A stretch of 64,000 bases of DNA. It comes from Bacteroidales bacterium. GTDB taxonomy: Bacteria; Bacteroidota; Bacteroidia; Bacteroidales; M50B96. Shown piece after piece: positions 26,096 to 33,331 of this stretch. How positions within the stretch are numbered: the first letter of the stretch is position 1; every line of letters begins with the position of its first letter. Position numbers and translations under genes: made by a program. Where the stretch lies: the NCBI GenBank assembly GCA_021740905.1, contig JAIOYV010000027.1:1-64000 (forward strand), given 5' to 3'. A model generated the notes under the pieces. It searched no databases and was not told the origin of the DNA. It saw only the letters and a list, made by a program, of their open reading frames with translations.

Positions 26096-26121
26096 AAGGC
26101 TGCTTTTAAGCGGCCTTTTTT
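26096..26121 (+). terminator. Rho-independent terminator after gldJ
   Basis: AAGGCTGCTT pairs with AAGCGGCCTT (one G-T pair) and runs into six T residues, 24 bases after the gldJ stop. Confidence 0.85.
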
Positions 26122-26218
26122 ATTTGGGGCGGTGAATTTTGTTATTTTTCTTGAATCATGTACTTCATCCATTTTTATTCATTCATTCATCTATAATCAA
26201 TAATCATTTATAAATGTC

Positions 26219-27520
26219 ATGTCGATTGAACAACTTTACGAGCACTATCTGGCAAACCCTATAATTTCGACCGATACCCGCTCAATCGAAAAGGGTTCGA
26301 TTTTTTTTGCCCTTAAGGGGGAGCGTTTTAATGGAAATCTATATGCCAATCAAGCTCTTGATAATGGGGCATCTTATGTTGTTGTTGATGAATTAGGGGC
26401 TTCGGATCACATAAATGCCATTTATGTCGAAGATTGCCTTATCTGCCTGCAGCAACTTGCAAATTATCACCGGAAGCAACTGAAAATCCCAGTGCTTGCC
26501 ATTACAGGCACTAATGGCAAAACAACCAGTAAAGAATTGATTACTTCGGTATTGTCGAAAAAATTTTCGGTTTGTGCCACAAAAGGGAATCTTAATAACC
26601 ATATTGGCGTTCCCCTTACCCTGCTTTCAATAACAAATGAAAACGAATTTGCAGTAGTTGAAATGGGAGCCAACCACTTAGGAGAAATAGGGGCTTTGTG
26701 CGAGATTGCAAACCCTGATTATGGTCTCATTACGAATATCGGCAAAGCCCATCTTGAAGGTTTTGGATCGTTCGAGGGGGTAATTTCAGCAAAGGGTGAA
26801 TTATACGAGCACATCATTAAAAATAAGGGAAAGCTTTTTCGCAATAGCAACAACCCCATCTTGCACAAATTGGCCAATGGATACCCTGCCATGCTTTATG
26901 GGGAAGACACTAAATCGGAAGTTTTCGGACAAATAACAAGTGCCGGGCCTTTTCTCGAAATGGAATTTTTCGATGCCAACGAAGATATCCTTCAGCCTTA
27001 TAGCATTTCAACCCAATTGGCAGGGGAATACAATTTCGAAAATGTAATGGCAGCCATCCGGATAGGCATTCATTTCGGTGTGGGTAAAAACCAAATTGTT
27101 GAAGCGATCGAAAATTATCAACCTAAAAACAACAGATCACAAATATTAAAAACAAGTACTAATACCCTGGTGGTGGATGCCTATAATGCAAACCCTTCAA
27201 GCATGATGTCGGCCATTGGGAATTTTCAGAAAATGAAAGCTGAAAATAAAACGTTGATACTTGGTGACATGCTTGAGTTAGGTTCCTTTTCCGCCGAAGA
27301 GCATAGTAAGCTTTTACAAAGTATCAAAAATTTTCAATGGGACAGAGTATTGCTTGTTGGCCCTGAATTTACAAAGGCAGCGAAAGGTTTAGCTTTACCT
27401 TGTTTCAGCAATGTGGATGAATTGTCGAAATTCCTTGAAAAGAAAGGCATTTTCAATTCAACAATCCTTATTAAAGGCTCACGTGGGATACGACTGGAAA
27501 AAGTTATTGGGATTTTGTAG
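26219..27520 (+). CDS. murF: UDP-MurNAc-tripeptide--D-Ala-D-Ala ligase MurF
   Basis: Adds D-Ala-D-Ala to the UDP-MurNAc tripeptide in the last cytoplasmic step of peptidoglycan precursor synthesis. It has the Mur ligase layout: N-terminal UDP-binding domain (STDTRSIEKGSIFFALKG), ATP loop ITGTNGKTT (about residues 96-104), VVEMGANHLGEI, and C-terminal domain motifs VVDAYNANPSSM and ILGDMLELG. Length 433 is normal. It has its own upstream region after the gldJ terminator. Confidence 0.95.
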   Translation: MSIEQLYEHYLANPIISTDTRSIEKGSIFFALKGERFNGNLYANQALDNGASYVVVDELGASDHINAIYVEDCLICLQQLANYHRKQLKIPVLAITGTNGKTTSKELITSVLSKKFSVCATKGNLNNHIGVPLTLLSITNENEFAVVEMGANHLGEIGALCEIANPDYGLITNIGKAHLEGFGSFEGVISAKGELYEHIIKNKGKLFRNSNNPILHKLANGYPAMLYGEDTKSEVFGQITSAGPFLEMEFFDANEDILQPYSISTQLAGEYNFENVMAAIRIGIHFGVGKNQIVEAIENYQPKNNRSQILKTSTNTLVVDAYNANPSSMMSAIGNFQKMKAENKTLILGDMLELGSFSAEEHSKLLQSIKNFQWDRVLLVGPEFTKAAKGLALPCFSNVDELSKFLEKKGIFNSTILIKGSRGIRLEKVIGIL

Positions 27521-27753
27521 AGGGAATGGAGTATTGGAGGCAGATATGCAAAAGACTGTGAAAACAGGATCTTCTATTGAAATTTTCTAAGGTAGATTTT
27601 ACAATGGAGTCCCCCGTACGATGAAACTTTAGTGGATGGATGATGGAGTGAAATTAATTTTCTTCCCACCACTCTAACATTCTATCACACTATCAAATTT
27701 TGTCCAAATGCGATTAGGATGAAAAAAAGGAGTGGTATTCGTAATGCTTCTAC

Positions 27754-28470
27754 CTACTTATTTATCAGGTTTATTTCGCCAAATAGCACATCTTTATATG
27801 ACTTTCCTATTGGAATTATTTTGGAGCCTGATGCTGTTTTTACAATGATGGAATTGTCTTCAATCATGTTGATTTTTCTTACATTTATAATATACGACCT
27901 GTGGACACGGGAAAATATTTTCTTAGGCAAATTGTTAAGGATAGCCCCCATGGTAAAATGGATGGTGAACTTTTCGTTGAACGTGTTGACGACGACATAG
28001 TTTTCCATGGCCTCGACCCACAGGATATCGCTGTATTTTAAACGGACCAGCGAAGAGTTTTTCTTAATGAATATTTCATCGTCCTTGACATTATCAGTTA
28101 CCACGACCTCTTCTTTTTGGGACCGGACACGTGCTCGTTCGGCTGATGAAAAGAAACGCCCGTAGCTTACCGGTTTTAACAGGTAATCGGTAACATCGTA
28201 CTCATACGACTCAAGAGCATATTTTTCCCGCGATGAAACAATAATTACCTGTGGAGCATTCTGTAGGCTGCGTAGAAAATCAATCCCGCTCATTTCAGGC
28301 ATTTCGATATCAAGGAAGATAAGATCGATTTCCGCATCATTTTTAATACCATTGATTGCGTCAACCGCATTTGGGTATGAATTTACAAGGTTCAGAAAAT
28401 CAGTTCTGTCGATAAACTCTTTTAAAACCTTTCTGGATAATGTATCGTCGTCAATAACTATGCAGTTCAT
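27754..28470 (-). CDS. LytTR-family response regulator
   Basis: 238 residues: receiver domain 1-120 with acidic pocket IDDD (6-9) and phospho-acceptor Asp54 (IFLDIEMPEMSG), conserved Lys in LLKPVSYGRFF; then a LytTR DNA-binding domain (IFIKKNSSLVRLKYSDILWVEAMENYVVV ... FSRVHRSYIINVRKI). No sensor histidine kinase lies nearby, so its partner is encoded elsewhere. It converges with murF across 233 bases of intergenic DNA containing ACTCC/ATGGAG-type words. Confidence 0.92.
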   Translation of the reverse strand: MNCIVIDDDTLSRKVLKEFIDRTDFLNLVNSYPNAVDAINGIKNDAEIDLIFLDIEMPEMSGIDFLRSLQNAPQVIIVSSREKYALESYEYDVTDYLLKPVSYGRFFSSAERARVRSQKEEVVVTDNVKDDEIFIKKNSSLVRLKYSDILWVEAMENYVVVNTFNEKFTIHFTMGAILNNLPKKIFSRVHRSYIINVRKINMIEDNSIIVKTASGSKIIPIGKSYKDVLFGEINLINK

Positions 28471-28620
28471 GGATTCAGATTTTTACGAAAATTAAATATT
28501 ACTATAATGGGTCGAAAAAAATACATACTTCAATTTTCAAATATAACTAACAATTTTTAGAACACCATTGCTTACGGAACAAATTAAGATTGGTTTTACA
28601 ATTGTTTAAATAAAGTACGA

Positions 28621-29091
28621 TCAGCGTAAAAATTTCGGGAAATCTCTCAACCAGCCTATTTGCTTTATTGCCCAAAAACCAGTTAGTATAGCCTCAGCAG
28701 CATCATCGGTAAGCGAAGTGGCTTTGTTTGCACCACAATGTTCAATTACCTGTTTTGCGATCTGAATTGCATGTTGTTTCGCCATGTTTCCATCGCGCTG
28801 CTCGCGGTCGAACAACAAATCCCTACGCCAATCTCCTGCATGAATCTGCTTACAGGCAATGGAAATTCGCCCAGCTTCCTTTTCCCATATTTTGTGCAAC
28901 AGTCCACCTCCTTCCATTACAATCATGCTTAAATTGGGTATTTCATATAATATACTGTTCACCGCTCGTGCAAGGCGGTTTTTGTTCCCGTAGTTTTGCG
29001 AGCGGTACCACTCTAGTTTACAATCCTTGGTAAACAAGGCCAATCCGGTCTTTACGCCCAGATCGATGGCAAGAAGTCGTTCTATAATCAT
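28621..29091 (-). CDS. RuvC-like RNase H-fold protein
   Basis: 156 residues from MIIERLL. It opens with the RuvC-type strand LLAIDLGVKTGLALF (first acidic residue), has IVMEGGG in the second acidic position and TDDAAEAILTGFWA in the last. Order and spacing match Holliday-junction-resolvase-like nucleases, but it is neither canonical RuvC nor YqgF. Acidic residues appear intact, so nuclease activity is plausible; substrate unknown. A longer frame from 29172 would add an unconserved leader, and the ATG at 29091 fits the fold. Confidence 0.72.
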   Translation of the reverse strand: MIIERLLAIDLGVKTGLALFTKDCKLEWYRSQNYGNKNRLARAVNSILYEIPNLSMIVMEGGGLLHKIWEKEAGRISIACKQIHAGDWRRDLLFDREQRDGNMAKQHAIQIAKQVIEHCGANKATSLTDDAAEAILTGFWAIKQIGWLRDFPKFLR

Positions 29092-29354
29092 TTCAGTGGC
29101 TAAATTACTATTTTCGTAGCAAAACCGATAGAAGGTAAACAAGAAATATCCCTTAAAAATATCTTTGTTCAAAATCCCCCTATCATTCCATCATTCTATT
29201 ACTCACTTATTCAACCACTCAAATACTCAATTACTCACCCACTCCAGGCCTTTTATTTAAAAGCTTTTTGAAATTTCCTATTTTGATCGTATTTTCGCCA
29301 TTCAATTAAAGAAGGGGTTAACATACCACAAGGCTTTATATACAAGGTTTTTAC

Positions 29355-30014
29355 ATGAATAAGATAAACATTATCATAGTTGATGACCATCCTATTGTTA
29401 GTGATGGAATTGAGGCACTGCTTCACAGCACCGAGGATATTCATGTGATTTCGAAGGTTCATGACATCAATCAATTGTTTTTTGATCTGCGCCGCTACCA
29501 TGCCCGCATAGTGCTGGTGAATGTATACGAAGCCAACGATTTGGATATTGAGCGTATATTATCTATTCGTAAGAAACATTCGGAAGTCAAAATCCTGATT
29601 CTTTCGATGAGCAATGAGGAGAATTTTATCCTTAAAACCTTAAAAGCCGGGGCTAAAGGATACTTGTCGAAAGATACTTACCGAAACCAGTTGATCGAAG
29701 CTATTTACACCCTTCGCAACGGCTACGAGTATTATAGCAAGTCTATCTCCACAGTAATCCTGCGTAGCTATATCAACAATAACATCGATCAGCAAGTGAA
29801 GAAGGAGCTTGATCTGAAATGCCTGACCAACAGGGAACGGGAGGTCTTAAAACTTTTTGCCGATGGATATGGAAATCAAAAAATTGCCGACGATTTGTTT
29901 ATTAGTGTCCGCACTGTGGAAACCCACAAAACCAACATCATGCAAAAACTCCAACTTAAAACTACAGTCGACCTGGTTAAGTTTGCCATCCGAAATAATA
30001 TTATCGAAATATAG
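29355..30014 (+). CDS. NarL/LuxR-type regulator with Asn in place of the phospho-acceptor Asp
   Basis: 219 residues: receiver domain (1-120), then a LuxR helix-turn-helix (CLTNREREVLKLFADGYGNQKIADDLFISVRTVETHKT). The pocket acids at residues 10-11 (VDDHP) and the later Lys (KGYLSKDT) are kept, but the strand that should end in Asp reads RIVLVNVYEAND, placing Asn56 where Asp is expected. It therefore is probably not switched by phosphorylation, or is constitutively one state. No kinase is adjacent. A CAGT-word tract starts right after its stop. Confidence 0.88.
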   Translation: MNKINIIIVDDHPIVSDGIEALLHSTEDIHVISKVHDINQLFFDLRRYHARIVLVNVYEANDLDIERILSIRKKHSEVKILILSMSNEENFILKTLKAGAKGYLSKDTYRNQLIEAIYTLRNGYEYYSKSISTVILRSYINNNIDQQVKKELDLKCLTNREREVLKLFADGYGNQKIADDLFISVRTVETHKTNIMQKLQLKTTVDLVKFAIRNNIIEI

Positions 30015-30120
30015 TTGGCAGTTTAACTTCCCCAGCCTGCAGTTTCCAATTACCAGCCATCAGTCCAAAGTCAGTTTTCTGTCTACCCAAACCCGAACCC
30101 GAAACCAGTCTCCAGTTTGC
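30015..30120 (+). repeat. CAGT-word tract after the LuxR-type regulator
   Basis: Word-like, non-coding sequence: TTGGCAGTTTAAC, CCAGCCTGCAGTTTCC, CATCAGTCC, AAAGTCAGTTTTC, CCAGTCTCCAGTTTGC. It belongs to the family at 46075-46140, 50478-50528, and on the minus strand at 50700-50736 and 19480-19549, each time directly downstream of a gene in the sense direction. Confidence 0.6.
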
Positions 30121-30251
30121 TATTGAAATTGAATGGTTCGTGAAAAAAGACAGTATCATCTTAAATTAGTCCTTACCTGCATAATCATTTGCCCTTTTTT
30201 TGATACTTTATTTTCATCAATTGTCAATCATCAATAATAATTTGAATTGCC

Positions 30252-30259
30252 TACATTTG
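30252..30259 (+). promoter_or_regulatory. Bacteroidota -7 box for the EamA/YkgJ pair
   Basis: TACATTTG followed by C matches TAnnTTTG exactly, 20 bases before the ATG at 30279. No -33 TTTG at standard spacing. Confidence 0.55.
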
Positions 30260-30278
30260 CCTGCCAAAACAGAGAAGC

Positions 30279-31190
30279 ATGAAAACTGGGAAATTCTGGG
30301 TGTACACCGCTATTGTTACCTCGATGGTATTCTGGAGCATGTCCTTTGTTTGGTACAAAGAAATTTATCAATACCTAAAACCAATTACTACTATTTTTCT
30401 CAGGTTGGTTATTTCATCTTCTATTTTGCTGCTTGCCACTTTCCTCATGGGGCGATTACAAAAGATCGAAAAAGCCGACATCAAATTAATCCTGATACTG
30501 GCTTTCTTTGAACCCCTTCTTTATTTTTTGGGAGAAAGTTTTGGAATGATGTATGTCTCACCTACATTGGGTTCGGTAATCATTTCGACCATTCCTTTGT
30601 TTGTTCCCATTGCTGCCCTTTATTTTTTCAAAGAACGATTGACATGGCTTAATTTGTCCGGCATTCTTCTTTCAACCATAGGGGTTTGCCTTGTTCTGTT
30701 TGACAGTAATTTCCAGATTACGGCTTCATTCACAGGGGTCATGCTACTTTTCCTTGCAGTTGTATCAGCGGTTTTCTACAGCATTATTTTGATGAAGGCT
30801 TCGACTAAATACAACACGCTTACCATTATTACCTATCAGAATACCATTGGCGTGTTTTATTTTATGCCTTTGTTTTTCATTTTCGAGTACGATCATTTTA
30901 AAACAGTTGAGTTTACAATGAATGTACTGACCCCTCTTTTTGAGATGGCCGTATTTGCCTCTTCGATTGCCTTTTTGTTTTTCACCTATGGGATGAGGCA
31001 GATAGGCATTTCGAAGGCTAATATATTTGCCAATCTAATTCCAGTATTTACAGCCATTTTTGCATTTTGGCTTTATGGCGAAGAACTGTATTTTCAGAAA
31101 GTAATAGGAATTCTTGTGGTAATAGGAGGCTTATTTTTGTCACAATTCCGTAGGCGTCCGAAAAAACCCATACCTGTGCGAAATGAGTAA
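30279..31190 (+). CDS. EamA-family DMT transporter
   Basis: 303 residues with ten predicted membrane helices in two EamA halves (FLRLVISSSILLLATFLMG, SVIISTIPLFVPIAALYFFKERLTWLN, then ASSIAFLFFTYGMRQIGISKANIFANLIPVFTAIFAF). The family exports or imports small metabolites across the inner membrane; specificity cannot be read from sequence. The stop overlaps the next gene by 8 bases, implying coupled translation with the cysteine-cluster protein. Confidence 0.88.
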   Translation: MKTGKFWVYTAIVTSMVFWSMSFVWYKEIYQYLKPITTIFLRLVISSSILLLATFLMGRLQKIEKADIKLILILAFFEPLLYFLGESFGMMYVSPTLGSVIISTIPLFVPIAALYFFKERLTWLNLSGILLSTIGVCLVLFDSNFQITASFTGVMLLFLAVVSAVFYSIILMKASTKYNTLTIITYQNTIGVFYFMPLFFIFEYDHFKTVEFTMNVLTPLFEMAVFASSIAFLFFTYGMRQIGISKANIFANLIPVFTAIFAFWLYGEELYFQKVIGILVVIGGLFLSQFRRRPKKPIPVRNE

Positions 31191-31680
31191 ACTGGAATAT
31201 AATATTGAAAGGCTAAAAACCATGGCCTCCAAAGCAGAGCCAGGTAGTAAAATCATATTTGCCAAATTGAAAAAGCAAAAGGCAAAAGGCCTCGATCTGA
31301 TTATGCAGGAATTGCACCATGAGGTTTTCAACGAAACCGATTGCCTGGCATGTGCCAATTGCTGCCGAAGCCTGGGTCCACGCATTACCGACAAAGATAT
31401 AGACAGGGTATCCAGTTCGCTGAAAATGAAAGGGGCCGATTTTATTCAGCAATATTTACGCATTGATGAGGACAAGGACTATGTGTTCAAAACGATGCCA
31501 TGCCCCTTCCTGGCAGCCGATAATTATTGCCTCATATACGCTGTCCGGCCAAAGGCATGTAGGGAATATCCCCACACCGACCGCAAAAAATTTCATCAGC
31601 TTTTCAACCTAACACTAGCAAATGCCTATACCTGTCCTGCTGTTTATGAGATTATTGAGCGGTTAAAGAAGCGGGTTTAA
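31183..31680 (+). CDS. YkgJ-family zinc/iron-chelating cysteine-cluster protein
   Basis: 165 residues. The cysteine pattern is CLACANCC (about residues 54-61), then MPCPFLAADNYCLIYAVRPKACREYPH and a last TCPAVYE, the YkgJ/UPF0153 signature thought to bind a metal cluster. Function unknown in the family. It overlaps the EamA transporter gene by 8 bases. Confidence 0.88.
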   Translation: MSKLEYNIERLKTMASKAEPGSKIIFAKLKKQKAKGLDLIMQELHHEVFNETDCLACANCCRSLGPRITDKDIDRVSSSLKMKGADFIQQYLRIDEDKDYVFKTMPCPFLAADNYCLIYAVRPKACREYPHTDRKKFHQLFNLTLANAYTCPAVYEIIERLKKRV

Positions 31681-31741
31681 AAAAAATGTTTCTGAAGTAA
31701 ATATTTTCAGGAAATTAATCCGCACCAAATTATTTTTGTAT

Positions 31742-31749
31742 TATCTTTG
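31742..31749 (+). promoter_or_regulatory. Bacteroidota -7 box for tRNA-His
   Basis: TATCTTTG followed by C is an exact TAnnTTTG match whose last base lies 14 bases upstream of the tRNA, the right distance for transcription to start just before the mature 5' end. Confidence 0.65.
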
Positions 31750-31763
31750 CAGCCGTTAAACAT

Positions 31764-31838
31764 GGTGATTGTAGCTCAGTTGGTTAGAGCGCTGGATTGT
31801 GGTTCCAGAGGTCGTGGGTTCGACCCCCATCATTCACC
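31764..31838 (+). tRNA. tRNA-His (anticodon GTG)
   Basis: Cloverleaf: acceptor GTGATTG with 3' strand CATTCAC, D arm TAGCTCAGTTGGTTAGAGC, anticodon stem-loop CTGGATTGTGGTTCCAG with GTG, T arm GTGGGTTCGACCCCCAT. The extra G(-1) at 31764 faces C73, the identity mark of tRNA-His. Base 68 is T rather than A, leaving a T-T mismatch at 5:68. CCA is not encoded. It carries its own -7 box and terminator. Confidence 0.95.
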
Positions 31839-31844
31839 CGAGAG

Positions 31845-31870
31845 GCTCCGAGAAATCGGAGCTTTTTTTA
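31845..31870 (+). terminator. Terminator of tRNA-His
   Basis: GCTCCGA pairs with TCGGAGC over the loop GAAA and is followed by seven T residues, 6 bases after the tRNA. Confidence 0.9.
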
Positions 31871-31883
31871 TTTTATAGCCTAG

Positions 31884-31958
31884 TTGTAAATGTGCCAGTG
31901 GGTTGGAGCGTCCCGACCAGGGTCGGGAAGGTCGTGGGTTCGACCCCCATCATTCACC
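31884..31958 (+). pseudogene. Decayed tRNA-His copy 2
   Basis: The 3' third (AGGTCGTGGGTTCGACCCCC onward through the terminator) is identical to the tRNA-His locus over 65 bases at an exact offset of 120 bases (31809-31873 versus 31929-31993). The 5' acceptor strand is lost, the D arm is altered (CAGTGGGTTGGAGCG), and the anticodon arm is replaced by TCCCGACCAGGGTCGGGA, a near-perfect palindrome with no anticodon loop. Not functional as a tRNA. Confidence 0.85.
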
Positions 31959-31964
31959 CGAGAG

Positions 31965-31990
31965 GCTCCGAGAAATCGGAGCTTTTTTTA
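31965..31990 (+). terminator. Duplicated copy of the tRNA-His terminator
   Basis: Identical to the hairpin at 31845-31870, 120 bases downstream. Confidence 0.85.
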
Positions 31991-32005
31991 TTTGTAGATC
32001 CCAAT

Positions 32006-32080
32006 TATAAAATTTACCAGTTTGTTAGAGCGAACCGACTGGGGGCGGGAAGGTTGTGGGCTCGACCTTCATTGTTCAAT
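32006..32080 (+). pseudogene. Decayed tRNA-His copy 3
   Basis: A further, more worn copy at an offset of about 122 bases from copy 2: ACCAGTTTGTTAGAGCG matches the D arm, GGGGGCGGGAAGG the altered anticodon arm, and GTTGTGGGCTCGACC the T arm. The flank before it resembles the flank before copy 2, suggesting a 120-base unit duplicated in tandem. Confidence 0.7.
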
Positions 32081-32124
32081 CGATAGACTCCACGAAACCA
32101 ATTTCAAGTTTCTAATTTCAATTC

Positions 32125-32637
32125 TTATTTATACCATTCAGCGTACATGATATAGGAATTGGCAATCCGGTTTATTTCACCTTCCAACAATTCGGGGCTA
32201 ATGCTCTTTATCTTTTTGGCAGGCACCCCGGCATACACACTGCCCGATTCGACCACAGTGCCTTTGGTTACCAGGGCGCCAGCGGCTATTATCGAATTGC
32301 TCTCAACCACCACATCATCGAGAAGAATTGCACCAATGCCAATTAATACATTGTCGTGTATGGTACTGCCATGTATCACAGCATTGTGGGCAATCGAAAC
32401 ATTATTCCCAATATTGGTAGGTGCCTTTTTATAAGTGGTGTGGATAGTTACATTGTCCTGTATGTTGACATTATCACCAATCCTTATATAGTGTACATCG
32501 CCACGGACCACGGCATTGAACCAGATGCTGCAATTCTTTCCCATTGCTACATCGCCGATAACTGTGGCATTATCTGCCAAAAAACAGTTTTCTCCAAATT
32601 GCGGAGTTTTACCCAGGAGTTCTTTTATTAAGGCCAT
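32125..32637 (-). CDS. Gamma-carbonic-anhydrase-like hexapeptide protein (YrdA/PaaY type)
   Basis: 170 residues from MALIKELLG. Left-handed beta-helix repeats are clear (NATVIGDVAMGKNCSIWFNAVVRGD, IGDNVNIQDNVTIHTTY, NIGNNVSIAHNAVIHG, IGIGAILLDDVVVESN), and the His residues in VTIH, SIAH and AVIHG occupy the zinc-ligand positions. Trimeric and cytoplasmic in relatives, with CO2 hydration or an unassigned transferase role. The frame is open to 32724 but family similarity starts at 32637. Confidence 0.88.
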   Translation of the reverse strand: MALIKELLGKTPQFGENCFLADNATVIGDVAMGKNCSIWFNAVVRGDVHYIRIGDNVNIQDNVTIHTTYKKAPTNIGNNVSIAHNAVIHGSTIHDNVLIGIGAILLDDVVVESNSIIAAGALVTKGTVVESGSVYAGVPAKKIKSISPELLEGEINRIANSYIMYAEWYK

Positions 32638-33331
32638 ATCACTATCAATTATATTAATGTAAAACCTCTGTGTGTTTTGAAGGTTCAAAAGTAAAAAAAT
32701 TAAATCCTGAAATGACAATATCAAACATTAAGTGAAAGTTTCAGAATAAGTTCACCAAAAATGACACAGGAGTTTTTTCCTTTGTTGAATTAAAATTTTC
32801 AAGCATTGCCTTTATTCCTTGCATTTTGACTTCTCATTACGAAAAACTTATGAATTAATCGGCCTAGCTTTGTGCCAAAATCTTAATGAAAAGAAAGGTG
32901 AAAAGACCAAGTCAGATTGGGGAAGTTATTTTGAATCTTTCACTAAGGCAAGCCTTATGGACCGTATTTCTGTTAGACAATTCACGTTTACACACAGCTT
33001 TATCAGGCTTGGTAAGGTATGCAAACTTATTACACTTGATCCCGTATGTGCATCTAATATTCATTCAATATTATTTTGAAATGAGCATTTGATTAATATA
33101 GAATTAATATAAATAGACATGGCATGAATTAAGGAGCTGATTCAATGATTTTAACATTGGTGAAAAAAAAGATAATGTTTGATAAATTTTTCAGGATAAT
33201 AGGGCTATGCTATGCTTAAAGTATTTAATTTTGCCCGCTTTAATAATACTTTAAAGTGGAGTTCACAATAAAGAGAATGTATATTAGAAATTTCAATTTA
33301 ATTCTACGAATCCGATAGAAATAAAACAATT
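32638..33331. other. Long intergenic region upstream of korA with an operator-like inverted repeat
   Basis: No sound gene. At 33216-33225 TTAAAGTATT and at 33245-33254 AATACTTTAA form a perfect 10-bp inverted repeat. Its 19-base spacer contains TAATTTTG (33226-33233), an exact -7 box, about 100 bases before korA. This looks like an operator straddling a promoter, but no -33 TTTG is at the right spacing. A frame at 32886-33092 contains DNSRLHTALSG, faintly like the end of an IS3-type transposase; too weak to call. Confidence 0.45.

Noticed and set aside
31859-31990. Second functional tRNA
   Set aside because: No acceptor pairing and no anticodon loop; only the T arm and terminator survive.
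32819-33092. Possible IS3 transposase remnant (DNSRLHTALSG in one frame)
   Set aside because: Only about ten residues fit, with no flanking inverted repeats or second motif.
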